Positions 1 to 7,113 of a DNA stretch of 12,627 nt are shown in pieces. Numbering within the stretch: position 1 is the stretch's first letter; each line of letters opens with the position of its first letter. Origin of the DNA: Bacillota bacterium (GTDB taxonomy: Bacteria > Bacillota > Clostridia > Saccharofermentanales > Fastidiosipilaceae); contig JAEZVR010000139.1 in assembly GCA_023420715.1 (NCBI GenBank), positions 1-12,627 on the forward strand. The letters run 5' to 3'. The notes under the pieces are model-generated. The model had not been told where the DNA came from and did not search any database. It saw only the letters and a list, made by a program, of their open reading frames with translations. The translations under genes and the position numbers were made by a program.

Positions 1-780
1 ACCCAACTCAGGGCTAATCGTACTACTAGAAATTGCTTCAATGGCAAATGGCAATGCACCCGCATTTATTTTTTCTGCCAAGGATACCGCCTCTTTGGCA
101 TTTGCCATACCTGTAATCTGGGCTTCCCCACCCGTAATTTGGGTCTGCACCCGCGGATTGGAGATCATGGTTTCATCCATATTAATGGAAATTTGCTGAC
201 CCACCAATCGTCCCGTTGCTTCGGCAAATTTTCTGGAGCCTTCCGCATTTAATTCCAATTGAACAATGTGTTCACCCGTCTGCTGATTGATACCGGCATG
301 AGCGGCTTTGACATCTGCACCACTTAAAACGACAGTTCCTTCAGGATCTTTAAAAGTCAGCTCTGCCGTTTCTCCAAGCTCTTTCATGGCCTTATCTGGA
401 TCAAATGAGGTATCGTCTGACTTCCAGGGAAAACGGACAACCACCCGACCATTGGTTTTATCTAAGATAACATCTCGATCCAAGATACTCAGATTATCCA
501 AACGCGTTTCCATAATATTGCGAACCGCATTAAGTTGCTCGTCAGTCGGCTTTTCTGCAAAGCCTTTAGGCGCATATACCGCCTCGACACCACCTCGAAT
601 ATCAATACCGAATCGAATATCTTGTGCGCCAGAAACTTTTACCTGCTTGCCATCTGGCGTTGGCAACACAGTTCCCTGAATACAGAGCCAAACAGCTAAG
701 GCAACAATGGCAACAAGCACAAAAAATGTCACTTTGTGGCCTTTGACTTTGGCTTGTTTACGATAGGACTGCCGCGCCAT
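1..780 (-). CDS. secD: Protein translocase subunit SecD (N-terminal part, cut by window edge)
   Basis: SecD is a membrane subunit of the SecDF complex, which uses the proton gradient to pull proteins through the SecYEG channel from the outer face. The 260 codons present start at ATG 780 and stay open to base 1, so the C-terminal membrane domain is missing. Visible parts are a basic N-terminus (MARQSYRKQAKVKGHK), one membrane segment at about residues 18-36, and the first SecD signature FGIDIRGGVEAV at about 57-68. The P1 periplasmic-type domain follows, with LSGADVKAAHAG, GRLVGQQISINMDE and the ending INAGALPFAIEA...ISPELG that precedes the second membrane segment. The start lies 5 bases after the malQ stop; a possible ribosome binding site AAGGA sits inside the last malQ codons, which suggests translational coupling. 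Clostridia often have a fused SecD-SecF, but the window cannot show whether this one is fused. Confidence 0.93.
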   Translation of the reverse strand, partial: MARQSYRKQAKVKGHKVTFFVLVAIVALAVWLCIQGTVLPTPDGKQVKVSGAQDIRFGIDIRGGVEAVYAPKGFAEKPTDEQLNAVRNIMETRLDNLSILDRDVILDKTNGRVVVRFPWKSDDTSFDPDKAMKELGETAELTFKDPEGTVVLSGADVKAAHAGINQQTGEHIVQLELNAEGSRKFAEATGRLVGQQISINMDETMISNPRVQTQITGGEAQITGMANAKEAVSLAEKINAGALPFAIEAISSSTISPELG

Positions 781-785
781 AGTCT

Positions 786-2498
786 TCACATCCTTTCATC
801 TAATAACTTATCTATTTTAATCGATTTATCCCCATTTGTGTTAGCACGATGATTTTCCGATGAATTTATTTTAGCCAAAGCAGCCATGACCTGAATTGGA
901 GCAGACGCTTTAGCCAGTTGGCGCTGATGCACCAGTTGTTCGATTTCTGTTCGCCCTTCGTCATTCTGCACATGATAAAACGGACGAAAACGTCCATAGA
1001 GCAGATTTAAACGCCGCAATCGATCTGTATTCCAGCTTTCCAAAACACCAGGCATAAGGCGAAAACACCAATTGCCATCCGGCACACCGGGCACGTTAAA
1101 TCGGGTATCATCACCATAACCCAAGAGATCTTGTATGGGCGCAACCGCAAAAAAGGCGGGAGACCCCCAAACGCAGCGGATCATCGCCTGTACAGCAGGG
1201 GCACCCTCCCCGCCACGTAGCCAATCGCCGTCTAGCGGAAAGCCAACATAATCGAGAACATATTGGCGCATCTCATGAGACATGGACATCAGCCACCCGA
1301 GCAAGGTCTGATTGTCATGCGTACCCGTGTAAGCACATTGGTTTAGGGTATAACGATGTGGCATATCCATATCTGAATAGGACAAGTTAAAACCAAACTG
1401 AAAGACCTTCATGCCTGGAAAACCAACCGTTTGGACGAATGAACGCACATCGTCATTAATATCGCCCAAATCCTCGGCAATAATGTTGACCTCACCAAGA
1501 ACACGACGCACGGTTTGAAAAAATGACAAACCTGGCCCCTTACACCATCGACCATGCTTAGCTGTTTTTTCATGAACAGGTACTGCCCAATAAGATTCAA
1601 ATCCCCGGAAATGATCGATCCGCACACGGTCATACAACTGAAGCGAAAACCGCATACGCTCGATCCACCAGGCATAGTCTTCCGTCGCCATATGGTCCCA
1701 ATTGTAAAGTGGATTCCCCCACAACTGACCATCTTCAGAAAAATAATCTGGTGGTACACCAGCCACTTCAACCGGATTTAAATCTTGATCTAAATAAAAC
1801 TGTTGGGGATTTGCCCATACATCGGCGCTATTTCTGGCAACATAGAGCGGTATATCGCCCAAAATCCCAATACCAGCATCATTGGCTTCTGCTTTAAGCT
1901 GCTGCCATTGTTCAAAAAAGAGCCACTGAACAAAATAAATATAGTGGATTTCAGCTTCATGCTGAGCAGCAAATTGATTGAGCGATTCAGCTTCCCGATA
2001 ACGCAGATCCAAATCTGGCCACAGCCACCACGGTTCACCCTCAAAGTAGTTCAACAAAACCTGAAACAACGCAAAATCACTTAACCACGGCTGCGTACGT
2101 GCAAATTTTAGGATTTGTGTCATGGCATCGGCGCCACACCGTGTAAAGGCCAATCGCAACAAATGCTCGTGATTGTGGCGCACAAAATCTGGATCTACCC
2201 GATAGACTTTGGGATCCGTGCTATGAAATTGCAAACACTCCTGTGGGGTTAACAGCCCTGCCTCACAGAGTAAATCCGGATCAATAAAAAGGGGATTTCC
2301 CGCAAAAGCTGAAATCGAGGCGTAGGGAGAAAAACCTTCGCCAGGTATGGTAAAGGGCAACACTTGCCAATAGGTCACACCAGCTTGGGCTAATTTGTGA
2401 ATAAATTGACGCGCACTCGCACCAAAAGTGCCAATACCATAGGGCCCGGGAAGAGCGGATATGTGCATGAGAACACCATTTTCTCGCATGCGATCCAC
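786..2498 (-). CDS. malQ: 4-alpha-glucanotransferase (amylomaltase, GH77)
   Basis: MalQ disproportionates maltodextrins: it transfers a glucan segment from one alpha-1,4-glucan to another in the cytoplasm during glycogen or maltose use. GH77 motifs are clear. The nucleophile Asp295 lies in RIDHFRGF, the acid/base Glu342 in IIAEDLG, and the transition-state Asp395 in TGTHDNQT. The N-terminal SALPGPYGIGTFG and WQVLPFTIPGEGFSPYAS substrate-binding segments are also present. The start is GTG 2498, because GGAGGG at 2505-2510 sits 6 bases upstream; the next ATG (2489) would be too far from it. At 570 residues it is about 60 longer than the usual roughly 500-residue enzyme. The extra part is a polar C-terminal tail (from about residue 508) of no recognised fold, and its last codons carry the secD ribosome binding site. 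Function is well supported; the tail is unexplained. Confidence 0.95.
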   Translation of the reverse strand: MDRMRENGVLMHISALPGPYGIGTFGASARQFIHKLAQAGVTYWQVLPFTIPGEGFSPYASISAFAGNPLFIDPDLLCEAGLLTPQECLQFHSTDPKVYRVDPDFVRHNHEHLLRLAFTRCGADAMTQILKFARTQPWLSDFALFQVLLNYFEGEPWWLWPDLDLRYREAESLNQFAAQHEAEIHYIYFVQWLFFEQWQQLKAEANDAGIGILGDIPLYVARNSADVWANPQQFYLDQDLNPVEVAGVPPDYFSEDGQLWGNPLYNWDHMATEDYAWWIERMRFSLQLYDRVRIDHFRGFESYWAVPVHEKTAKHGRWCKGPGLSFFQTVRRVLGEVNIIAEDLGDINDDVRSFVQTVGFPGMKVFQFGFNLSYSDMDMPHRYTLNQCAYTGTHDNQTLLGWLMSMSHEMRQYVLDYVGFPLDGDWLRGGEGAPAVQAMIRCVWGSPAFFAVAPIQDLLGYGDDTRFNVPGVPDGNWCFRLMPGVLESWNTDRLRRLNLLYGRFRPFYHVQNDEGRTEIEQLVHQRQLAKASAPIQVMAALAKINSSENHRANTNGDKSIKIDKLLDERM

Positions 2499-2504
2499 GT
2501 AACA

Positions 2505-2510
2505 CCCTCC
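2505..2510 (-). promoter_or_regulatory. Ribosome binding site deciding the GTG start of malQ
   Basis: On the minus strand GGAGGG lies 6 bases before GTG 2498. The in-frame ATG at 2489 would be about 15 bases away, so this site favours the GTG start. Confidence 0.7.
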
Positions 2511-2531
2511 CTCTCAACAGTCTGAAATCGA

Positions 2532-2537
2532 ATTATA
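2532..2537 (-). promoter_or_regulatory. Candidate -10 box for malQ-secD
   Basis: A perfect TATAAT on the minus strand lies 33 bases before the malQ start and directly after the upstream terminator stem. No good -35 is visible: the hexamer 17 bases upstream is ATGTGA, only 3 of 6 to consensus, and lies in the hairpin loop. It is therefore a tentative promoter. Confidence 0.4.
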
Positions 2538-2541
2538 CTAT

Positions 2542-2576
2542 AAACACCCCAAAATCACATGAATTTTGGGGTGTTT
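2542..2576 (-). terminator. Intrinsic terminator after the rhodanese gene
   Basis: A perfect 14-bp inverted repeat (AAACACCCCAAAAT / ATTTTGGGGTGTTT) encloses a 7-base loop at 2556-2562. It begins 21 bases after the rhodanese stop. The U-run on the minus strand is short and mostly inside the stem (GTGTTTATAG). The plus-strand side also ends in TTTTCTT, so it may work in both directions. Confidence 0.8.
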
Positions 2577-2597
2577 TCTTAATTCGATCAAGATCAA

Positions 2598-3365
2598 TTA
2601 TGCTTCTGGGTATCCGCCCAAATCAAAAACTGTATAGCCCGCTGCAGCGAGAGCCTCAGCAGCGGCGTTAGAACGAATACCACTTCTACAGTACACCAAT
2701 ATAGGCTGTTGCTGATCATAATCTTTGAGACGTCCAGTTTCTGTTAAACAAGCCTTGAGCAGATGCAAAGGCAAATTGACAGCACCCTCGGCATGCCCTT
2801 CAGCATATTCTTCGACACTGCGGACATCGAGTAAAACAACACGGGGGACCGCTTGGTAATACATACCTTCGTGATAGGAAACCGGCGACAAAAAACCCCG
2901 GCCAGTTGCCTTTTTTTGAATCCCGGTTGCCATGAGTACGGGTGGCATGCTTCTCGTCATCACACCGGAAGACTGAATTTCAACCACATCACCGGTTTTC
3001 AGATCAACCAACGCCTGCTGTTCCGGCAAATGGATCCGTGCCAAGCCGACATATCCGCCCTCACTCAAATGGACCCAACAGGCAGATTGAGCATCAGATC
3101 CAGTTGTTGCCCCGGAGACATCGACAGCGCCCAAATAACTCCCGCCAAAAGTTGAGTTTTCCATAGCCGCATGCCCTGACGAATGATGCGCTAGATCGTT
3201 TGAAGCAACAGGATGAACTGAAGGAACGGAACGTTTTCCCTGGGTTGCAAAGCGTGCAGACTTTTCTTTTTCTGCGACAGCGAGATTTTTACAGGCCACG
3301 ATGCCAATGATGATCAAGGCTGTTACCAAGGCGTAGATGCCAAATTGCGCAAAAAAATCGATCAT
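2598..3365 (-). CDS. Membrane-anchored rhodanese-domain protein
   Basis: This 255-residue protein has three parts. Residues 9-28 form one hydrophobic membrane segment. A polar linker of about 40-90 leads into a small beta-rich region of about 94-170 (WVHLSEGGYVGLARIHLP, LKTGDVVEIQ) that I do not recognise. Residues 173-255 form a rhodanese domain with LLDVRSVEEYAEGHAEGAVN and the active-site loop CRSGIR, catalytic Cys226. Rhodaneses carry sulfur as a persulfide on this cysteine; the substrate here is unknown. The N-terminus lacks positive charge while residues after the segment (KNLAVAEKEK) are basic, so by the positive-inside rule the domain should face the cytoplasm. Start ATG 3365 follows a good GAGGA site. 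The gene is monocistronic: a tRNA terminator lies upstream and a strong terminator downstream. The domain call is firm; the biological role is unknown. Confidence 0.85.
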   Translation of the reverse strand: MIDFFAQFGIYALVTALIIIGIVACKNLAVAEKEKSARFATQGKRSVPSVHPVASNDLAHHSSGHAAMENSTFGGSYLGAVDVSGATTGSDAQSACWVHLSEGGYVGLARIHLPEQQALVDLKTGDVVEIQSSGVMTRSMPPVLMATGIQKKATGRGFLSPVSYHEGMYYQAVPRVVLLDVRSVEEYAEGHAEGAVNLPLHLLKACLTETGRLKDYDQQQPILVYCRSGIRSNAAAEALAAAGYTVFDLGGYPEA

Positions 3366-3442
3366 GCAAATCCTCTTTTTAACAAGATGACCAGAATCTG
3401 TTTGTAAAAATGATAAACTTGCCCTAAAACGTCCACATTAAA

Positions 3443-3470
3443 AATTTATGAATAATTCATGACCAGTCAA
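3443..3470 (-). promoter_or_regulatory. Candidate promoter of the rhodanese gene with internal palindrome
   Basis: On the minus strand TTGACT (3465-3470, 5 of 6 to the -35 consensus) is followed after 16 bases by TAAATT (3443-3448, 4 of 6 to the -10 consensus). The spacer contains most of a 13-base palindrome ATGAAT-T-ATTCAT (3448-3460) that could be an operator. The untranslated leader would be about 70 bases. This rests on sequence match only. Confidence 0.35.
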
Positions 3471-3507
3471 AACACGCCTTGGTCCAAGCAATGTCACTGA
3501 TCAGCCA

Positions 3508-3534
3508 ATAAAAAAGGCACATGATCTGTGCCTT
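3508..3534 (-). terminator. Intrinsic terminator of the tRNA-Gln gene
   Basis: On the minus strand AAGGCAC (3528-3534) pairs with GTGCCTT (3514-3520) around a 7-base loop, and a run of T follows (TTTTTT at 3510-3515). The hairpin begins at the last A of the tRNA CCA end, so terminator and tRNA are directly adjoining. Confidence 0.85.
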
Positions 3535-3607
3535 GGCTGCCGATGAAGGATTCGAACCCTCACGAACTGAGTCAGAGTCAGGTGTGCTACCTTTACACTA
3601 ATCGGCA
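3534..3607 (-). tRNA. tRNA-Gln (anticodon CTG)
   Basis: A 74-base cloverleaf on the minus strand, with the CCA end encoded at 3534-3536. The acceptor stem TGCCGAT pairs with ATCGGCA, and the U1-A72 pair is typical of tRNA-Gln. The D arm is GTGT/GCAC. The anticodon loop CTCTGAC gives anticodon CTG (3573-3575), which reads CAG. The T arm is GAGGG-TTCGAAT-CCTTC with one G-T pair, and the discriminator base is G73. The anticodon stem CCTGA/TCAGT has an unpaired C27-U43 at its top; the other four pairs are sound. It has its own promoter and terminator and stands alone, without neighbouring tRNA genes. Confidence 0.95.
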
Positions 3608-3618
3608 AGAACTTTTAG

Positions 3619-3648
3619 AGTATATCACATCTTAATTTGACAATGCAA
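3619..3648 (-). promoter_or_regulatory. Promoter of tRNA-Gln
   Basis: On the minus strand TTGCAT (3643-3648) and TATACT (3619-3624) are 18 bases apart, with an extended -10 TG one base before TATACT. Transcription would start near 3612, a few bases before the mature 5' end at 3607. Spacing and position are what a stable RNA promoter should have. Confidence 0.65.
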
Positions 3649-3663
3649 AATCAAATCATCCGC

Positions 3664-3700
3664 CAAAAAAATGAAGCCATCACCTGTACCGGGATGGCTC
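3664..3700 (-). terminator. Intrinsic terminator of the surface protein gene
   Basis: On the minus strand AGCCATC (3693-3699) pairs with GATGGCT (3675-3681), with extra GG/CC pairing inside the loop. TCA and then seven T (3665-3671) follow. It lies about 28 bases after the stop of the wall-anchored protein gene. Confidence 0.85.
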
Positions 3701-3727
3701 CATCTGAATACCCAACGATCAAAGGCG

Positions 3728-6700
3728 TTAATCGCGAGTTTGGCGATATAACTTAAAGCCAAATGCGCTCGCTAGACCTATAACCAAAAACAGCATCGCA
3801 CTTATTGGTAAGGTTTCGCCAGTTCTAGGCAGTTGAGGATGATCTGAATCCTGAATCGAAGACGCACCGCCTGTGCTCGTGGTCACCGAAGGCTTCTGTG
3901 ACGGTGTTTGTTTTGACTCATCCGGCTTCTTTTGAGTCGTTGATGTCGTTCCTGTATGATCATGGTGTTTTTTCGATTGCTCAAAAGCCGTTTGCAACTG
4001 CTGATAGGCGGTGTCGATGTCTGCCTGCGTTGCCTGTTCATTCTCCAGAACTTTTTTAGCATCCTGAAGTGTCTTTTTTAAATCTTCTCCCATATCTGTT
4101 GATGGAACCACGGTTTCGATTTCATCAACCAAGGCCTTAAGCTTGGTTTTATCTGTCGCAGGAGCAGGAATCGGATCAGTTTTTCTCTCCAGCCGTTCAA
4201 TCGCCCGATTTAAGCGGTCCGTTGCAGCATCCACATCAGCTTGAGATGCATCAGCCTGATTGCGAATATCAACCGCATGTTTTACGGCATCGGTCATCTC
4301 ATGAACACTCTTTTCTGTATACGCTGAAGAATCAATCTTCTTCACCTTTTCAAGTGCAACCTCCAACTTGCTATAATCCACTTTTTCAGCCTGAGGATCA
4401 GATGGTTTGACTTGTTTCCATGCATCAAAAGCTTGTTGCAGTTCATCTTTTGCACGATTAACTGCCTCTTGTGTCGCTGTCGGATCGCCCAATACTGCTT
4501 TGGCTGCATCCAACGCTTTTTGAAGGTCAGAACTCGGCACCCGATTCTGGATGCCATCCTCCACCTCGCGAATCAATTGATCCAATGCCGTTCGATCGAT
4601 CTTTGTTTTTTCAGTCAGCGCTGCTTCTGCCTGTTCCAATGCTGCAAGGGCTTGATCCACATCATCCTGTGTCGCATCGGTATTTGCTATAACCTGCTTG
4701 GCCGCCTCTAAAGCGCGCTCAAGGGCTGCTTTACTGTCTGGCGTATAGGGATTTAAATCTTTCTTCTGAACAGCATCAATTTTCTCCCTTAACGCATCTT
4801 TATTAGCCTGTTTTTGTAAATGATCGATGATATCGTTTAACTGTTGTGCCGCTTGTTCGATTTCTGCCTGTGTCACCGGTTTTTTGTTACGAACCGCTTG
4901 AGCGGCTTGGATGCCATCTGCCAGATCTGCTTTGCTTTTTCCAGTTAGATCATCTTCCCGAATCGCCTGAGCCTTTCTAATGGCCTCATCCAAACGACTG
5001 TAATCAATTTTTTCGACCAATGCACCGATGGCTTCTTCAATAGCCTTACGCTTTGCATCGACAGTCGCCTGATCGACATTAGCGTCTTTAAGCAAAGTTT
5101 CAGCTTCGTCTACCAGTGCTTGAAGCTTTTTGATGCCTGATTCTTCATAGCGATCGGTGGCGATTTCACGCTTGGCCTCACTGACTTTGTCTTGTAATGC
5201 CTTCGTCTTTGCACGCCGTTGCAAGTTGCCCATTGCTGTCAATAAAGCCTGTGCACGTTCTTTAAAATGTGCCGTATTTTCTGGTTCGTTTGACGTTGTC
5301 GTATCCGCAATCAGTCTCAAGTTTTCCTCATACAAAGCGAAGAAAGGATCAAAAGTCTGAGGTGTGTATTGACGACGGCTCAATTGATCCAGCTTATTGC
5401 GTTCATCACCGTTAACACCCATATCGTGATGAACTTTCTTAATCGCAGCCTCATTTTCATGTTTGCTCACTCTGGTTTTGAGTTGATCAAATGCCGCTTT
5501 TAGTTGTTGTAAAGCCTGATCTATCGTCGGCTGATCGTTATTTCGATCTGCATTCACCGCTTCTGCCTCACGATAGGCCGTAACAAATGCAGGATGGGTA
5601 TTCGTGGTATAGAGATCTACATAATTTGGCACGTTATCCCATAATTTAAGTGTTGATTCCAAATCGTGAAAATTGGCTAATCCTTCAAGGGCGCCGATCG
5701 CGTCATTTAATTCATCTGCGATTTGATCTAATTCAGGTTGGCCTAAATCAGGATTATCTACTGCTGCTACCGCACGCGCTAAGACTGGCTTGTACGCATC
5801 CCAAGATCTCGGTTTGTAATCGCGCAAACCCTCTTCATCGGTTAAAGGTGCACCCAAAAGCGCAACCACAAGGCCCATCCGATTTGCAGCATCTTCTTCG
5901 ATTTGATCGACGAGCGTTTTAAATCGCGCATTAATCGCCTGAACCTCTTTTTCGGTCTGTTTCTCCTGAGCCAAGATCTGGTTTCCTGCCTCAATTAAGT
6001 CCTGATATTGGTTGCGGTAGGTTTCGATGTAATAGGGTGGCGTATAACCCTCGGGAGCAGTGGTATACGTGGTATCGGCCACATAACGTTTGAGTCGATC
6101 CAAATCCGCTGGTTCAGCCGTTTTTTCTGTCTCAGCAGGCGGTTGGCTTCCAGACGACTTTGGCGTATCTGCAGCTGTATCAAGCGCTTTTAGAATATCT
6201 GCCTGATTGGCCTCGACATAATTTCCCATCGTCGGTTGTGACTTGCCAGGTACGCTCTGATCAATAATCCCAGAGCGGTTAATCACAATTTTTTCGATTT
6301 CAGCCTTTTTTGCTTGATAAGCAGCCGTGAGTTCGGCTTCATTTTTATTGCCATCCGCTTTGAGCGCTTCATAATGCTGATCTAGCGTAGCCAATAAAAC
6401 CTCACGCTCAAATTCACCCAGCTTTTGAAAAGCCGTCTGACGCAAGGGCTCAACAATCGTAATTTGATCACCTAAAGTACGCGCATCTCGAATGCTTTGT
6501 TGTGCCTTTGTCGAAAAATCCTTAATTTTTTCTTTAACCGCCTCATTTGTTGCATGGTCTTGCATACTCTTAACCAAGGTGTCCAATGCTAAAAGTGAGG
6601 TTTGCGTCGCATCCTCGAAGGTGGTATCGAAAGCTTCTTGTTCCATCGCATAAGCTTCTTCAACCTTTTGTTTGGCTTCTGCCACAGATAATTGAGCTGG

Positions 6701-6982
6701 ATCGAGTCCATTCAAATAATCGATCGCCGCCTGCGCACCAATCAAATATTGATCATAAAAACCTTGGTAGGCATCTTCTAGCACAAACCGCTTTTGCGCT
6801 TTGCGATTTTCCAATTCTTGACGCCCATCCCGAATGATGGTTTCGGGCGTTTCGGCGCTGGCTTCTTCCGCCCGAACTGCCAAAGAATAGAACGAAAAAC
6901 CTTGTGGTAAGAACAGGGCCTGCCCCGCGATTAAAGCAATCAATAGGGGGATCGCCATGACTTTTATCAATCGACGCTTCAT
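3728..6982 (-). CDS. LPXTG cell-wall-anchored surface protein with FIVAR-like repeats
   Basis: A secreted protein of 1084 residues, probably attached to peptidoglycan by a class A sortase. The signal peptide MKRRLIKVMAIPLLIALIAG... is likely cut after AVRA near residue 37. A long helical, charged region fills about 40-590, with FIVAR-like segments near 393-440 and 463-505. Six further FIVAR-like three-helix units of about 60-68 residues lie at roughly 592-658, 659-726, 727-792, 795-858, 868-934 and 944-1005. A Ser/Thr-rich spacer precedes LPRTG (1051-1055), a hydrophobic segment and the basic tail KLYRQTRD. No cysteine occurs. ATG 6982 is chosen over the in-frame ATG 7003 because GGAGG stands just before it and the signal peptide then starts properly. 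FIVAR modules occur in adhesins and in glycan-acting surface enzymes. No catalytic domain is visible, so a binding or stalk role is inferred; the ligand is unknown. Confidence 0.9.
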   Translation of the reverse strand: MKRRLIKVMAIPLLIALIAGQALFLPQGFSFYSLAVRAEEASAETPETIIRDGRQELENRKAQKRFVLEDAYQGFYDQYLIGAQAAIDYLNGLDPAQLSVAEAKQKVEEAYAMEQEAFDTTFEDATQTSLLALDTLVKSMQDHATNEAVKEKIKDFSTKAQQSIRDARTLGDQITIVEPLRQTAFQKLGEFEREVLLATLDQHYEALKADGNKNEAELTAAYQAKKAEIEKIVINRSGIIDQSVPGKSQPTMGNYVEANQADILKALDTAADTPKSSGSQPPAETEKTAEPADLDRLKRYVADTTYTTAPEGYTPPYYIETYRNQYQDLIEAGNQILAQEKQTEKEVQAINARFKTLVDQIEEDAANRMGLVVALLGAPLTDEEGLRDYKPRSWDAYKPVLARAVAAVDNPDLGQPELDQIADELNDAIGALEGLANFHDLESTLKLWDNVPNYVDLYTTNTHPAFVTAYREAEAVNADRNNDQPTIDQALQQLKAAFDQLKTRVSKHENEAAIKKVHHDMGVNGDERNKLDQLSRRQYTPQTFDPFFALYEENLRLIADTTTSNEPENTAHFKERAQALLTAMGNLQRRAKTKALQDKVSEAKREIATDRYEESGIKKLQALVDEAETLLKDANVDQATVDAKRKAIEEAIGALVEKIDYSRLDEAIRKAQAIREDDLTGKSKADLADGIQAAQAVRNKKPVTQAEIEQAAQQLNDIIDHLQKQANKDALREKIDAVQKKDLNPYTPDSKAALERALEAAKQVIANTDATQDDVDQALAALEQAEAALTEKTKIDRTALDQLIREVEDGIQNRVPSSDLQKALDAAKAVLGDPTATQEAVNRAKDELQQAFDAWKQVKPSDPQAEKVDYSKLEVALEKVKKIDSSAYTEKSVHEMTDAVKHAVDIRNQADASQADVDAATDRLNRAIERLERKTDPIPAPATDKTKLKALVDEIETVVPSTDMGEDLKKTLQDAKKVLENEQATQADIDTAYQQLQTAFEQSKKHHDHTGTTSTTQKKPDESKQTPSQKPSVTTSTGGASSIQDSDHPQLPRTGETLPISAMLFLVIGLASAFGFKLYRQTRD

Positions 6983-6986
6983 ATAG

Positions 6987-6991
6987 CCTCC
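6987..6991 (-). promoter_or_regulatory. Ribosome binding site deciding the surface protein start
   Basis: GGAGG on the minus strand sits 4 bases before ATG 6982. The upstream in-frame ATG at 7003 is preceded only by a weak TTAGG, so translation probably starts at MKRRLIK. Confidence 0.7.
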
Positions 6992-7059
6992 AAATCGAAT
7001 CATCTTAACCTAACAATTAGAATGTTTTTCTATTTTATCTCAGAATAACAATTTTTAGT

Positions 7060-7088
7060 ATTATATAAAATAAAAAACGGACTGACAG
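7060..7088 (-). promoter_or_regulatory. Candidate promoter of the surface protein gene, overlapping a terminator
   Basis: On the minus strand CTGTCA (7083-7088, 4 of 6 to -35) and a perfect TATAAT (7060-7065) are exactly 17 bases apart. The -35 covers the loop of the rodA terminator hairpin and the spacer contains its T-run. The leader would be about 70 bases and AT-rich. This rests on sequence match only. Confidence 0.45.
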
Positions 7089-7092
7089 TCCG
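7071..7092 (-). terminator. Intrinsic terminator after rodA
   Basis: On the minus strand CGGACT (7087-7092) pairs with AGTCCG (7078-7083) around a 3-base loop, and six T (7072-7077) then TATTTT follow. It starts 22 bases after the rodA stop and closes the ribF-M16-M16-lgt-rodA cluster. Confidence 0.85.
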
Positions 7093-7113
7093 CTTTAATC
7101 TAATTTGATGAGA

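Noticed and set aside
308..679. Plus-strand open frame of 123 codons
   Set aside because: It lies opposite secD, which has clear family motifs. The peptide is low in complexity and resembles nothing known.
2853..3166. Two overlapping plus-strand frames opposite the rhodanese gene
   Set aside because: They are antisense to a gene with a conserved rhodanese domain, and their peptides look random.
3291..3305. Lipobox-like IVAC at Cys25 of the rhodanese protein
   Set aside because: The N-terminus has no positive charge before the hydrophobic segment and basic residues follow it. A simple membrane anchor with the domain inside the cell fits better than a lipoprotein.
3960..5209. Tandem DNA repeat or CRISPR array in the surface protein gene
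   Set aside because: The repetition is at protein level only, with units of about 190-200 bases that differ strongly in DNA. There are no short identical repeats with spacers.
6586..6837. Plus-strand open frames opposite the surface protein gene (this and others at 4222-5922)
   Set aside because: They are antisense shadows of the repeat-rich gene. None has a good ribosome binding site or a recognisable product.
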